Positions 27,082-36,425 of a stretch of DNA of 64,000 nucleotides are shown here, in pieces. Origin of the DNA: Halosolutus halophilus (lineage in GTDB: Archaea; Halobacteriota; Halobacteria; Halobacteriales; Natrialbaceae); assembly GCF_022869805.1 (NCBI RefSeq), contig NZ_CP094974.1, positions 4,402,001-4,466,000 on the forward strand, given 5' to 3'. Both the position numbers and the translations under genes were made by a program. Position 1 is the stretch's first letter. Every line of letters begins with the position of its first letter. A model generated the notes under the pieces. The model made no database searches. It was not told the DNA's origin and was given only the letters and a program-made list of their open reading frames with translations.

Positions 27082-27703
27082 CCGCTCACCTCCGTCGTGT
27101 CCGTTCTGCGATCGATCGCAGAACGATCGAACGTTTGTAGACGCACGTCCATCTCTGGGCTACTCGACTCCATGGATGTCTTCTGATTCACGTATAGCTC
27201 CGATGAACTTGTCTAATATAAGGGTTAGCGTTGACAAACGCATAATTATCTCGATGTAATAGGGTCAACCGACCAGATCTAGAGGTAGTGTAATGTGTAT
27301 AAGGGTGTTGAATTTTGTGTATTTTTCGATTCGTTGGTATATATTCCTCGTTTGTAAACCCATTTTCGGAGTATACTGCCACGAAACGGCCTCGATCTGG
27401 TTTCAAAGGATGCGATTCGGCTCTCGCGCGGTAGATGTTGCCGCCCGCGAGGCACCGCCGATCGGCCGCTGGACGTTCGTCCGAATTCGCGATCGAGTCG
27501 TGCTCGATCAGCGATCGAACGAGGTCCGATCACCGACCGAGATCGGCCGATCGATCGTCGAGAGGGCTCCGGCCGCGTCGCTGACGGAGAGATCGGCGAC
27601 AGTTTCGGCGGCCTCGTAGACGGTAGGCCTCACCATCGAGCACCTGTAGGGCTGAACTCGGTCCGATCGGGCGGGACGATAGTGGTGATCGATGGCCGCC
27701 CCG
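27082..27703. other. 622-bp intergenic region with AT-rich promoter DNA
   Basis: 27200-27400 is markedly AT-rich. On the minus strand CCTTATATTAGAC (27223-27211) is a likely TATA box for amt, leaving a leader of about 100 nt. On the plus strand GGTATATATTCC (27336-27347) is a second strong TATA-like site. The only frame after it (ATG 27410, 69 codons, MRFGSRAVDVAAREAPP) has weak codon bias and no known domain, so it is not called. No repeat or tRNA is seen. Confidence 0.5.
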
Positions 27704-28717
27704 TCAGGACAGTTGCTCGGCGACGTCCTCGGCGAAGTAGGTCAGAATCAGGTCCGCACCCGCGCGTTTGATCGACAGCAGCGATTCGATCGCCACCTCT
27801 TCCAGGTCGAGCCACCCCTTCTCGGCGGCGGCGTGGAGCATCGCGTACTCGCCGGAGACGTTGTACGCCGCCACGGGGTGATCGAACTCGCGGCGGACCG
27901 CGCCGACGATATCGAGGTACGGCAGCGCGGGTTTGACCATCAGCACGTCCGCCCCCTGTTCGGCGTCGAGTCGGACCTCTCGCATCGCTTCGCGGGCGTT
28001 CGCGGGGTCCATCTGGTAGTGTCGGCGGTTCCCGAAGGCGGGTGCGCCGTCGGCGGCGTCCCGGAACGGGCCGTAGAAGGCGCTCTCGTACTTGGCCGCG
28101 TAGCTCATGATCGGCACGTGCTCGTGCCCCTCGCGATCGAGGGCGGCGCGAATGGCGGCGACCATCCCGTCCATCATCCCGCTCGGCGCGATCATGTCCG
28201 CACCCGCCTCGGCGTGGGAGACGGCGATCTTCTCGAGGGACGCGAGGGTGGCGTCGTTGTCGACCGTCAGCGTCGGCTCGCAGGCGGGGCCGCCTTCCGC
28301 GACGGCCTCGCCCCGAAGTTCCTCCTCGAGCGGTCCGCAGTGGCCGTGATCGGTGTACTCGCAGAGACAGGCGTCCGTGATCACGTAGGCGTCCGTCTCC
28401 CGGCTGATCCGTCGCGTCGCCTCCTGGACGACTCCGTCTTCGGCCCAGGCACGCGTCCCTTCGGGATCCTTGGACTCCGGGATGCCGAAGAGCATCACCG
28501 CCTCCACGCCCGTCTCGCGGACTTCCTCGACGCGGGAGACGCTCTCCTCGATCGGCACCCGATCGTGGCCGGGCATCGACTCGATCGGGACCCGTTCGTC
28601 GGTCGTCGCGTCGACGAACACCGGTGCGATCAGATCCGAGGGATCGACGCTCGTCTCGCTGACGAGGCCGCGAACCCGGTCCTGTCGAAGCCGCCGGGGA
28701 CGATGTGTGAGATCCAT
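27704..28717 (-). CDS. hemB: Delta-aminolevulinic acid dehydratase
   Basis: 337-aa porphobilinogen synthase joining two aminolevulinates. It is of the zinc type: the cysteine triad is in [14 protein letters not shown] (residues about 117-130). The Schiff-base lysines are in [14 protein letters not shown] and [12 protein letters not shown]. The [18 protein letters not shown] block and the end [20 protein letters not shown] are typical. It lies between the amt gene and the spermidine-synthase-like gene and is transcribed with its own upstream region. The step follows HemL and feeds HemC. Confidence 0.96.
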   Translation of the reverse strand: MDLTHRPRRLRQDRVRGLVSETSVDPSDLIAPVFVDATTDERVPIESMPGHDRVPIEESVSRVEEVRETGVEAVMLFGIPESKDPEGTRAWAEDGVVQEATRRISRETDAYVITDACLCEYTDHGHCGPLEEELRGEAVAEGGPACEPTLTVDNDATLASLEKIAVSHAEAGADMIAPSGMMDGMVAAIRAALDREGHEHVPIMSYAAKYESAFYGPFRDAADGAPAFGNRRHYQMDPANAREAMREVRLDAEQGADVLMVKPALPYLDIVGAVRREFDHPVAAYNVSGEYAMLHAAAEKGWLDLEEVAIESLLSIKRAGADLILTYFAEDVAEQLS

Positions 28718-28762
28718 ACGCGAGCATTCGTCGGTGGGCGCAAAAACGCCTCGCTCGCGGAC

Positions 28763-29044
28763 TCACTCGAAGGTGGCAACCAAACTCCCCCCTGATCGAG
28801 CGGGTCGGGCGCCCGAGACTCGAACTCGCCCCGCTCCAGGGCGTGTGCTTCGTCGAAGTCGACTCCGGTCACGCCGGTCTCGTCGACCGCGTAAACGACT
28901 CCGTCGTCGCCCAGGTCTGCCTCCCAGGCGTGGCCCGAACCCGGCCTGTCTCAGCGTGGTTCGCCGGCGCCTTCTCGAACGCTTCGACGTATTCGACGAA
29001 CGGCGAGGACGCGGACCGGTGGGACGGAACGCCTCGTCGTTCAT
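28763..29044 (-). pseudogene. Probable frameshifted small gene downstream of the spermidine-synthase-like gene
   Basis: The ATG at 29044 overlaps the TGA of the upstream gene (ATGA), the classic coupling of a real operon gene. It begins MNDEAFRPTGPR but soon becomes arginine-rich. In the second frame the sequence reads SPFVEYVEAFEKAPANHAET and in the third GHAWEADLGDDGVVYAVDET followed by GVDFDEAHALERGEF, both with normal haloarchaeal acidic composition. Joining the three needs two frameshifts. The original protein family is not recognised. Decay is likelier than an assembly error, but both are possible. Confidence 0.45.
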
Positions 29045-30633
29045 CCTGCTGCGGCCTCGGCGTCCTCGTCGGCAGCCTCACCGTCGTCCGGCGTCTCCTC
29101 GACGACGTACCGCTGACCGACCATCGGATCGAGCAGACTGTCGACCGGCGCGTGGTCGTCGCGGAGGAGCGGGACGTCGTCCGTTTCGGCCGAGCGTTCG
29201 TAGTTGCCGACCTCGTCGCGCAGGTCGATGCCGATGTCGCGGCGCTCGTTGCGCTCGCGGAGTTCGTCCTCCGTGAGAAGCGTCTCGTCTTTCGTCGCGA
29301 GCACCTCGATGTTCTGGACGACGATCGACCCCGAGGTCGGGAAACTGTAGACCTGTGGAAAGACCCGGTTCATCGTCTTGTATTCGGCGCGGTAGAACCG
29401 GGAGGCGGGGCCGCGAGGCGCCGAGATGACGTTCGCGAGGAACATACCCTGTGGCGAGAGCCGATCGCTGGCGAGTTGCATGAACTCCTCGGTGGTCATC
29501 TGGAAGGGGACCTTGTCCTTCTTGTAGGCGTCGAGGACGATCAGATCGTAGGTCTCGTCGGTGTTCCGGAGGAACTGCCGGCCGTCCCCGTTGTGGATGG
29601 TCAGGTTCTCGGACTCCTCGACGCCGAAGTACTCCTTGCCCGCGTCGATCACGTCGGGGTCGATCTCGACGACGTCGACGGTCACGTCGTACTCGTCGGC
29701 GAAGTGCTTCGGGCCGGTGAACCCGCCGCCGCCGATGAACAGCACGCGATCGATGTCGTCGGGATCGTCGGCCGCCAGGAACGGGAGGTGGAAGTACCGC
29801 GTGTAGTCGAAGACGTGGCGGTCGGGGTCGTCCAGATCCATCGCGCTGTGGCGGTGGCCGTCGAGGTAGAGCGTCCGCGTGTCGCCCCGATCGACGACCT
29901 GTAGCTCCTGGTAGGGCGTCTGGGTCTGGTGGACGATCCGGCCCTCGACGGCGATCCCGGCCGGACCGCTGACGACGGCCCCGACGAGCAGCACGGTGAC
30001 GCCGGCGACGGCGACCGCCGGCCGCCACTCCATCTCGGGGAGCGTAAGCGCCAGCGCCGTGCCCACCAGGAGGAGCCCGAAGACGAGCCCGATCTGATCG
30101 ACCGTCAGCGTCGGGATCAGGAAGTACGTCGTCCCGAAGGCCCCGAGGATGCTGCCGACGGTGCCGACGGCGTAGACGTGTCCCGACGCCTCGCCGATAT
30201 CCTCCTTCCGGGAGAGTTCGGCGCCGTACGGGCTGATGAACCCCAGCAGGTACGTCGGCGGACCGAACAGGATCGTGACGGCCGGCAGGGACGCGAGCCG
30301 ACTCGGCAGCGGGTACCCCGCCATCGATCGCAACAGCAGGTCGCCCGCGAAGATCAACACGGCGACGTACGCGGCGGTGCCGAGCATGAGCACGGCCAGC
30401 CGCTCGTTCGACGCGTTCACGGCCGCCTGCTTCCCGCCGCGATGATAGCCCAGGCTGAGCGCGGCGAGGAAGACGCCGATGATCGTTCCCCACGTGTAGA
30501 TGCTGCTGCCGAACTGTGGCGCGACGATGCGGCCGGCCAGGATCTCCAGTCCCATGCTGGCGACGCCGGAGACGAAAACCGCCACCTCGGCTCTGGTCAG
30601 CGAGAACCGCTCCCGGGTGTTGAATGCGGCCAT
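29041..30633 (-). CDS. Membrane-anchored spermidine-synthase-like protein
   Basis: 530-aa fusion of a membrane domain and a polyamine-synthase-like domain. Residues about 10-215 hold six to seven helices (VAVFVSGVASMGLEILAGRIV, WGTIIGVFLAALSLGYH, GSILGAFGTTYFLIPTL). Residues about 240-460 are the Rossmann SpeE domain with VLFIGGGGFTGPKHFADEY, VVEIDPDVIDAGKEYFGV, the GDGRQFLRNTDETYDLIVLDAY region and PFQMTTEEFM. A charged 70-residue tail follows. Such fused proteins are widespread; their substrate is not settled, and aminopropyl transfer is inferred only. ATG at 30633 is supported by ACTAAAG (30661-30667, minus strand CTTTAGT) about 28-34 bp upstream. Confidence 0.88.
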   Translation of the reverse strand: MAAFNTRERFSLTRAEVAVFVSGVASMGLEILAGRIVAPQFGSSIYTWGTIIGVFLAALSLGYHRGGKQAAVNASNERLAVLMLGTAAYVAVLIFAGDLLLRSMAGYPLPSRLASLPAVTILFGPPTYLLGFISPYGAELSRKEDIGEASGHVYAVGTVGSILGAFGTTYFLIPTLTVDQIGLVFGLLLVGTALALTLPEMEWRPAVAVAGVTVLLVGAVVSGPAGIAVEGRIVHQTQTPYQELQVVDRGDTRTLYLDGHRHSAMDLDDPDRHVFDYTRYFHLPFLAADDPDDIDRVLFIGGGGFTGPKHFADEYDVTVDVVEIDPDVIDAGKEYFGVEESENLTIHNGDGRQFLRNTDETYDLIVLDAYKKDKVPFQMTTEEFMQLASDRLSPQGMFLANVISAPRGPASRFYRAEYKTMNRVFPQVYSFPTSGSIVVQNIEVLATKDETLLTEDELRERNERRDIGIDLRDEVGNYERSAETDDVPLLRDDHAPVDSLLDPMVGQRYVVEETPDDGEAADEDAEAAAG

Positions 30634-30770
30634 TCGGTCGGTACAAATGGAGAGTGGATTACTAAAGCTACGGGCGATACTCCCGCCCGTCCGTCGACCG
30701 ACGAAGGGGTGGCGTTCGTGGCGGTTCGAGATCCGCGACCGATCGACTCCCGTCGATCGCAATCGCGCCG

Positions 30771-31148
30771 TCAGACCATCGCTTCGTCGCCGATATTCGG
30801 ATTCTCGCGGACGAACGCGACCAGGTCGTCGACGTAGGACTCGAACGTCGGACACTCGATCCCGGTGCCCGCGAGCGCCCGACGGGTGTTCGGACAGGCG
30901 TAGCGCGTCGGGTGATCGAGGTAGTCGATCGTCGCCGGGTCGGCCGGAATCCCCCGCGTCGCGGCGGCCGCCAGCAGGCGCTTCGCGATCGGTTTCGTCC
31001 CGGGCACCGACACGGCGCGGTGGCCCGCGGCGTCGGCGATCGCGTCGGTACTGTCGGAACGAACCCGCCCGGAGAGGGCCGCGACCCGATCGGGTGCGAG
31101 GCTGGTCTCCGCGAGGAGGGCGGGTGTGGACTCCGTGTCGAGTGCCAT
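30771..31148 (-). CDS. Conserved haloarchaeal protein of unknown function
   Basis: 125-aa soluble, mostly helical protein starting MALDTESTPALLAETSLAPD. Two cysteines in YACPNTRRALAG and GIECPTFESYVDD and a histidine in DYLDHPTRY could form a metal site, but this is only suggestive. It lies between the spermidine-synthase-like gene and the asparaginase gene on the same strand, 75 bp downstream of the asparaginase stop, so asparaginase and this gene may be one transcript. I do not recognise a family. Confidence 0.7.
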   Translation of the reverse strand: MALDTESTPALLAETSLAPDRVAALSGRVRSDSTDAIADAAGHRAVSVPGTKPIAKRLLAAAATRGIPADPATIDYLDHPTRYACPNTRRALAGTGIECPTFESYVDDLVAFVRENPNIGDEAMV

Positions 31149-31223
31149 GCTGTCCTCTCGTTCGCCACGAATGTACGGCTATTGATGTGTCTTTGCGTCA
31201 CGGTGGGTCTACCGGGTCGCGGC

Positions 31224-32234
31224 TCAGGCGATCGACTCGACGCCCTCGAACGCCACCCGGACCCGTTCGGTGACGCTCGTCCCGGTATCGGTCGTCGATA
31301 CCGCAAGTGCAGCCCTGATTCGGGCCTTCCACGGCGGGAGATCGCCGCCCGCGATCGCGCCCGCCTCGAGCAGGGTCTTCGCGCCGCCGGGGCCGCCGTA
31401 CAGCCCGGCCGTCGCCCCGGCGTGACAGCGCGACGTGAGCACGACCGGAACGCCCGCGCCGATCGCGTCTTCGAGCGCCGAGCCGAGTTCGCCGGTCGCG
31501 TTCCCGAGGCCGGTTCCGGCGACGACGACGGCGTCGACGCCGTCCTCGAGCGCGCGCTCGACCCGTCGTCCGTCGACGCCCATCGCGTTCGTGACGAGTT
31601 CGACCCGGACGTCGGGGTCGATTCGCGCGCCCGGGATCGGATCGACGTCGCGTCCTGGCTCGCGGAGGAACCGGAACCCGTCCGGGGTGAGTTCCGCAAC
31701 CGGGCCCGCGTCGGGCGACTGGAAGGTCTCGAGTTTGCTCGTGTGCGATTTCACGACCCAGCGGGCGGCGTGGACGGCGTCGTTGAACGCGAGGTAACTC
31801 CCGCCAGCGTCTCGAAACCGATCGTGACCGGCGGCTCGAACCGCCGCGAGGAGGTTCGTCGGGCCGTCGGTTCCCAGCCGATCGAAGGGTCGCTGTGCGC
31901 CCGTGAAGACGACGGGGACGTCTGTCTCGGCGACCAGCGAGCAGTAGTAGGCCGACTCGGCCATCGTGTCGGTGCCGTGGGTGACGACGACGCCGTCCGC
32001 GCCCTCGTCCGCGGCGCGTTCGGCCGCGTCGACGATCCGTCCGGCGTTCTCGAAGCCCATCTGGAAGCCCGAGACCTGACAGACGTCGTCGACGTCGATC
32101 GTGGCGTGGTCGCCCAGTTCCGGAACGGCCTCGACGAGGTCGTCTCCCGACTCCGAGGGGGTCTTCCCCGTATCGTCCCCGCTCGAGGTGCTCGCGATCG
32201 TTCCGCCCGTGCTGACGACTCGAACGTGTGGCAT
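31224..32234 (-). CDS. ansA: L-asparaginase
   Basis: 336-aa asparaginase/glutaminase-family amidohydrolase releasing ammonia from asparagine. Both active-site motifs are present: VVSTGGTIASTSSG at residues 5-18 with the first catalytic threonine, and GVVVTHGTDTMAESAYY near residue 85 with the T-D pair. The C-terminal domain has GTGLGNATGELGSALEDA and VVLTSRCHAG. ATG at 32234 (MPHVRVVSTGG) is chosen; the longer frame upstream is arginine-rich and antisense to the start region of the next gene. Divergent from the APH-type kinase gene. A GatD-type role is unlikely because GatE is absent here. Confidence 0.9.
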   Translation of the reverse strand: MPHVRVVSTGGTIASTSSGDDTGKTPSESGDDLVEAVPELGDHATIDVDDVCQVSGFQMGFENAGRIVDAAERAADEGADGVVVTHGTDTMAESAYYCSLVAETDVPVVFTGAQRPFDRLGTDGPTNLLAAVRAAGHDRFRDAGGSYLAFNDAVHAARWVVKSHTSKLETFQSPDAGPVAELTPDGFRFLREPGRDVDPIPGARIDPDVRVELVTNAMGVDGRRVERALEDGVDAVVVAGTGLGNATGELGSALEDAIGAGVPVVLTSRCHAGATAGLYGGPGGAKTLLEAGAIAGGDLPPWKARIRAALAVSTTDTGTSVTERVRVAFEGVESIA

Positions 32235-32393
32235 ACCCGTTCCTCTCGTCCCGAGGCAGTAAGTCGCTACGCGATGGGGCGGACCACGTGGATTTTTGTC
32301 GCGTCTCCCCGTAGGTTCGACGCGTCGCTTTCTCCGGCCGGAGCTGCGGCACCGTTCTCCGGCCGATCGTCGCACGTCACGCGGCGAACTGCT

Positions 32394-33344
32394 ATGACAC
32401 GAGACGTTCACCGCGCGCTCGAATCGATCGCTGACGACTACGCCGTCGTTCGTGAACTACACGCCGTCCCGCCACACGCAGTTTACGAGGTCACCCTCGA
32501 CGGACGGCGAGCAGTCTGCAAACTCGCTCGCGGCCCTGACGCGGATCCGGCGACGGAGGCCCGCGTCATCCAGTACGTCGACCGGGCGACGTCGATTCCC
32601 GTCCCGTCGGTGATCGACGACGGTCCTCGTCACTTCGTCGCCGAGTGGCACGACGGCGCGCCGGGCGGCGCGGCTGGCGAACCCGCCGATCCGACGCTCG
32701 ACCCGGCAACTGCTCGAGCGATGGGCGAGGGTCTCGCGACGCTCCACGCGGAAACCGCGTTCGCGTCACACGGCGTCTTCGGGTCCGACGCGGACGGACT
32801 CGACCTCGAGGCGTCCGGTAGCTGGGCCGATACCCTGTGTACGCTACTCGCGGAGTGTCGGGCGTTCCTCGACCCGTACGGATACGCAGACGTCGCGACC
32901 GAGGTCCAGCGATTTCTTCGCGATCGACCCGACGCCCTCGCGGGTGCTGGCGACCCGGTTCTCGTCCACGGCAACTATCTGCCCGAACACGTCGGCGTGA
33001 GCGAGGGCGAGATCGCCTGCGTGATCGACTTCGAACACGCGCTCGTCGGTGCGGCCGAGTACGACTACTGGGCGACCGCGATGCCGACGTTCGAGAATCC
33101 CGACCGGACGGTACCGGAGGGGTCACGCCGTGCCTTCCGGGAGGGGTACGAATCAGTTCGCTCGCTGCCGGACGGATTCTCCCGTCGCGGCGACGTCTAC
33201 CGGGCCGTGCTTGCCGTAACCTACCTGCGATCGCTGTACTGCCAGCAGCAGTGGGCGACGCGAGCGACCGCCGATCGACGGGCCGAATCCCTCGCCAGCG
33301 CGGCCCGGTCCGAACTCGAGTCGCTTCGCAATCGACTCGAGTAG
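32394..33344 (+). CDS. APH/ChoK-type phosphotransferase family protein
   Basis: 316-aa protein with the aminoglycoside phosphotransferase/choline kinase fold. The N-lobe has YEVTLDGRRAVCKLA with the ATP-binding lysine. The catalytic loop reads VLVHGNYLPEHVGV where the usual form is HGDxxxxN: the catalytic Asp is Asn and the metal-binding Asn is His. The second metal motif is kept as CVIDFEHALVG. The protein may therefore be an atypical kinase, an adenylyl- or AMP-transferring enzyme, or a non-catalytic binder. ATG at 32394 follows a normal spacing. It lies alone, divergent from ansA. No resistance function should be assumed. Confidence 0.82.
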   Translation: MTRDVHRALESIADDYAVVRELHAVPPHAVYEVTLDGRRAVCKLARGPDADPATEARVIQYVDRATSIPVPSVIDDGPRHFVAEWHDGAPGGAAGEPADPTLDPATARAMGEGLATLHAETAFASHGVFGSDADGLDLEASGSWADTLCTLLAECRAFLDPYGYADVATEVQRFLRDRPDALAGAGDPVLVHGNYLPEHVGVSEGEIACVIDFEHALVGAAEYDYWATAMPTFENPDRTVPEGSRRAFREGYESVRSLPDGFSRRGDVYRAVLAVTYLRSLYCQQQWATRATADRRAESLASAARSELESLRNRLE

Positions 33345-33479
33345 GTGCTGTCGCCGGGGAGTGGCTCCACTCAGGGGCGACCGGCGAATCAATACCCTCA
33401 TTGGTCGGCGTCGGTGACTGAGAGACGAACGCGTGTACCGACTGGAAGGTGACGACGAGACGAGGGCACTCGAACGCGA

Positions 33480-34655
33480 ATGATCCGCTGGCGATATCGC
33501 GAGACCGTCCTGACGCTGTGTACGCTCGCGTTCTTCGCGACGATGGTCGGTCGGCTGTCGATCAGTCCGGTCGTCCCGCTGATCACCGACGAGTTCGGCG
33601 TCTCGAACTCGGTGATCGGCGTCGCGCTCACGGGCATGTGGATGGCCTACTTCGCCGCCCAGTTCCCGAGCGGCGTCCTCGCGGATCGCTTCGGAGAGCG
33701 CCCGGTGATCCTCGTCGCCGTCGGCGGGACCGCGATCGCGAGCCTCTTCCTCTCGCGCGCGCCGCTGTTCGCGCTCTTCGTGGTCGGCACGATCGCCCTC
33801 GGCGGCGTCGCCGGACTCCACTACAGCGTCGCGACGACGCTGCTGGCCCGGACCTACGACGAACTCGGAACCGCGATCGGCGTCCACAACAGCGGCGGTC
33901 CCGCGGCCGGCCTGATCGCCCCGCCGATCGCGGCCTGGATCGGCGTCCGGTACGGCTGGCGGCCGGCGGTCGCGATCGGTGCCGTGATGGCCGTTCCGGT
34001 CGCCGTGCTGTTCGCGTGGCGGATCCGCCCGACGAAGCCGCGCCGGCCCGACCAGCCCATGCGCGACCGGTTCGAACTCGGGCCCGTCGTCGCGTTGCTC
34101 TCCCGCCCGGAGATCGCCTTCCCCGTCGTGCTCGCGACCCTCGGGGCGTTCGTCTGGCAGGCGACCTCCTCGTTCCTGCCGACGTTCCTGGTCGCCCACC
34201 GCGGCCAGTCGACCGAACTCGCCGGCGTGGTTTTCGCGGGCTACTTCGTCGTGCAGGCGATCACGCAGGTCGGCGTCGGGGCGGCCTCCGATCGGTACGG
34301 GCGCGACGTCACCACGGCTGGCTGTATGGTCCTCGCCGCGTCCGGGTTCGCCCTGCTGGTCGCCGTCCCGGGACCGATCGCGCTCGGCGCGGCGGTCCTG
34401 CTGATCGGCACCGGCCTCGGCTGGGGTGCGGCCCTGCTGCCGCGGTTCATGGACGCGCTCTCGGAGGCCGAACGGGGTGCCGGCTTCGGCCTCGTCAGGA
34501 GCGTCTACGGCTTCGTCGGCGCACTGGGCTCGGTCGTGACCGGCGTGCTGGCCGACGTCTTCGGCTGGGGCGTCGCCTTCGCCGTGCTCGCGGCACTGCT
34601 CGCGCTCGTGTTCTGTGCGCTCGCCGTCAACTGGGCGCTGTCGCTCGGCTACTGA
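33480..34655 (+). CDS. Major facilitator superfamily transporter
   Basis: 391-aa MFS permease with twelve predicted helices in two six-helix halves. The loop between helices two and three shows the MFS motif GVLADRFGERPVI, and the matching loop in the second half reads GAASDRYGRDVTT. Helix segments such as VILVAVGGTAIASLFLSRAPLF and LVRSVYGFVGALGSVVTGV are clear. It starts with a short cytosolic MIRWRYRETVL. Neighbours give no substrate hint, and it could be an efflux or uptake carrier. Confidence 0.88.
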   Translation: MIRWRYRETVLTLCTLAFFATMVGRLSISPVVPLITDEFGVSNSVIGVALTGMWMAYFAAQFPSGVLADRFGERPVILVAVGGTAIASLFLSRAPLFALFVVGTIALGGVAGLHYSVATTLLARTYDELGTAIGVHNSGGPAAGLIAPPIAAWIGVRYGWRPAVAIGAVMAVPVAVLFAWRIRPTKPRRPDQPMRDRFELGPVVALLSRPEIAFPVVLATLGAFVWQATSSFLPTFLVAHRGQSTELAGVVFAGYFVVQAITQVGVGAASDRYGRDVTTAGCMVLAASGFALLVAVPGPIALGAAVLLIGTGLGWGAALLPRFMDALSEAERGAGFGLVRSVYGFVGALGSVVTGVLADVFGWGVAFAVLAALLALVFCALAVNWALSLGY

Positions 34656-34754
34656 TCCCGACTCTGACGCCGTTGTTTCGACTGGAACAACGGGCCGCGT
34701 GTTCCGCTCGTAGTCACGAACGCGTTATGTACGCTACCGGGGTATCCCTCGGCG

Positions 34755-34907
34755 ATGGCCACGAAGCAACGACCGAGAGGGGCTGCGCGGTGTACGGACT
34801 GCGGCCGGGCGATGGCAGTCTGGCTCTCGGCGGATGACGCCGTCCATTCGATCGGGTGTACCGACGGCTGTCCCTGTGGCGGAACGGAGTTTCGCGTGCT
34901 CGCGTAA
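34755..34907 (+). CDS. Small CxxC zinc-finger protein (50 aa)
   Basis: Short frame of 50 codons, MATKQRPRGAARCTDCGRAM then AVWLSADDAVHSIGCTDGCP and CGGTEFRVLA. It holds five cysteines in C-T-D-C and C-T-D-G-C-P-C arrangement, the pattern of the many haloarchaeal one-domain zinc microproteins. The acidic and Ala/Gly-rich composition is normal. It sits between the MFS gene and the TrmB regulator, on the same strand as both. No function can be assigned; zinc binding is inferred from the cysteine spacing. Confidence 0.72.
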   Translation: MATKQRPRGAARCTDCGRAMAVWLSADDAVHSIGCTDGCPCGGTEFRVLA

Positions 34908-34995
34908 CGTGAAAATCGACCCACTGCGCCGGACTCCAGGGTTCCACGTCGCCTGAAAACCCTGGTCTTTAGCCGTCCGGGGCCGTGAACGTGGT

Positions 34996-35820
34996 GTGTC
35001 AAAGATCGAGAAAGCGGTCCGGACGTTATCCGATCTCGGGCTCACGGAGTACGAGGCGCGCTGTTTCGTCGCACTGACACGCATCTCCACCGGGACGGCG
35101 AGAGAGGTCAGCGAGGTCGCCGACGTTCCCCGGTCGCGGGTCTACGACACGATCGAGCGCCTCGAACGGAAGGGACTCGTCAGCGTACAGCAGTCCAATC
35201 CGCGCCAGTATCAGGCCGTCTCGGTCGACGCGGCGTGTGAGCGTCTTCGCGACGATTACAGTTCGCGGATCGACGCCGCCGAGAACGCACTCCAGCAGGT
35301 CGATCGTCCCGACACCGTAGCGAACGAGGGGATGTGGTCGATCTCGCGAAGCGAGTACGTCACCGACCGGGTCGTCACATTCCTCGATGACGCCGCCGAC
35401 TCGATCCACCTCCTCGTCGCCGCCGACGAGGTGATCGGCGACCGAGTCCGCCACCACCTCCGCGACGCCGTCGATCGGGATGTAAACGTGTTCGTCGAAG
35501 TGCCCTCGGACGAACACCGGGACGAGTTCGAAGACGCACTCCCGGGTGCGACCGTCGTCACCGCGCCGGATCTCGGCACGACGAATTCGGTCTACGGCGA
35601 GTTTCCGGCGAAGCTCCTGCTGGTCGACGGGGAATCGGTCGTCGCGACGGGAATCAAAGAGCGCGACCCTCCGGACGTCGTCCGGGAGACGGCGGTCTGG
35701 ACCTACGGTCGCGATCACGGGTTCGCCGTCTGGACGCGCGAACTGCTGGACAACCGGATCGAGGGCGGGACGGCGGATCGAGAGACGGATCGAGCGAACG
35801 CTCGAGATGGGGATCGATGA
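34996..35820 (+). CDS. TrmB family transcriptional regulator
   Basis: 274-aa sugar- or metabolite-responsive type regulator. It starts at a GTG (MSKIEKAVRTLSDLGLTEYE), with a winged helix at residues about 8-75 (TAREVSEVADVPRSRVYDTIERLERKGLV with the recognition helix). A coiled linker follows (about 85-105), then an effector-binding PLD-like C-terminal region, residues about 115-255, with AVWTYGRDHGFAVWTREL. This is the TrmB arrangement without the extra sugar-binding domain. Targets unknown; the adjacent MFS transporter is a candidate by neighbourhood. The C-terminal tail is polar. A 21-bp-period direct repeat follows the stop. Confidence 0.85.
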   Translation: MSKIEKAVRTLSDLGLTEYEARCFVALTRISTGTAREVSEVADVPRSRVYDTIERLERKGLVSVQQSNPRQYQAVSVDAACERLRDDYSSRIDAAENALQQVDRPDTVANEGMWSISRSEYVTDRVVTFLDDAADSIHLLVAADEVIGDRVRHHLRDAVDRDVNVFVEVPSDEHRDEFEDALPGATVVTAPDLGTTNSVYGEFPAKLLLVDGESVVATGIKERDPPDVVRETAVWTYGRDHGFAVWTRELLDNRIEGGTADRETDRANARDGDR

Positions 35821-35824
35821 TCGG

Positions 35825-35858
35825 GGCCCAGTCGTGACCAGTCGAGGCCCAGTCGTGA
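35825..35858 (+). repeat. Short direct repeat after the TrmB gene
   Basis: GGCCCAGTCGTGA occurs at 35825-35837 and again at 35846-35858, a 13-bp exact direct repeat with 21-bp period. It is five bases after the TrmB stop codon. No hairpin; role unknown. Confidence 0.6.
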
Positions 35859-35938
35859 TCATCCGATTGACCGATCGATCGCGTGTCAGTCCCGTCTCGT
35901 CCCCGCGGGCGATCGACCTTCACGGCGGCCAGCAGGAG

Positions 35939-36051
35939 TATATAAAACCTCGGTCGTACACGTTCGTCGACGTGTCACCGCAACGGTCGTTCCCGGTCGC
36001 TCGTGGCGGTTTTAGGCCGTCCTAGCTCCATCGACCCCCGCCACTGCGGGG
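35939..36051 (+). other. Orphan TATA box and hairpin, candidate small RNA
   Basis: TATATAAAA at 35939-35947 is the best TATA match in the region, yet the next gene (ferredoxin) has its own TTTAAG element at 36067-36072. A transcript from about 35970 would contain no gene beyond a 17-codon frame, and would meet the hairpin CCCCGC-CACT-GCGGGG at 36036-36051. This is the outline of a small RNA of about 85 nt, or the upstream promoter of the ferredoxin gene. Confidence 0.35.
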
Positions 36052-36071
36052 ATCTCGGCACATACCTTTAA

Positions 36072-36425
<354 letters not shown>

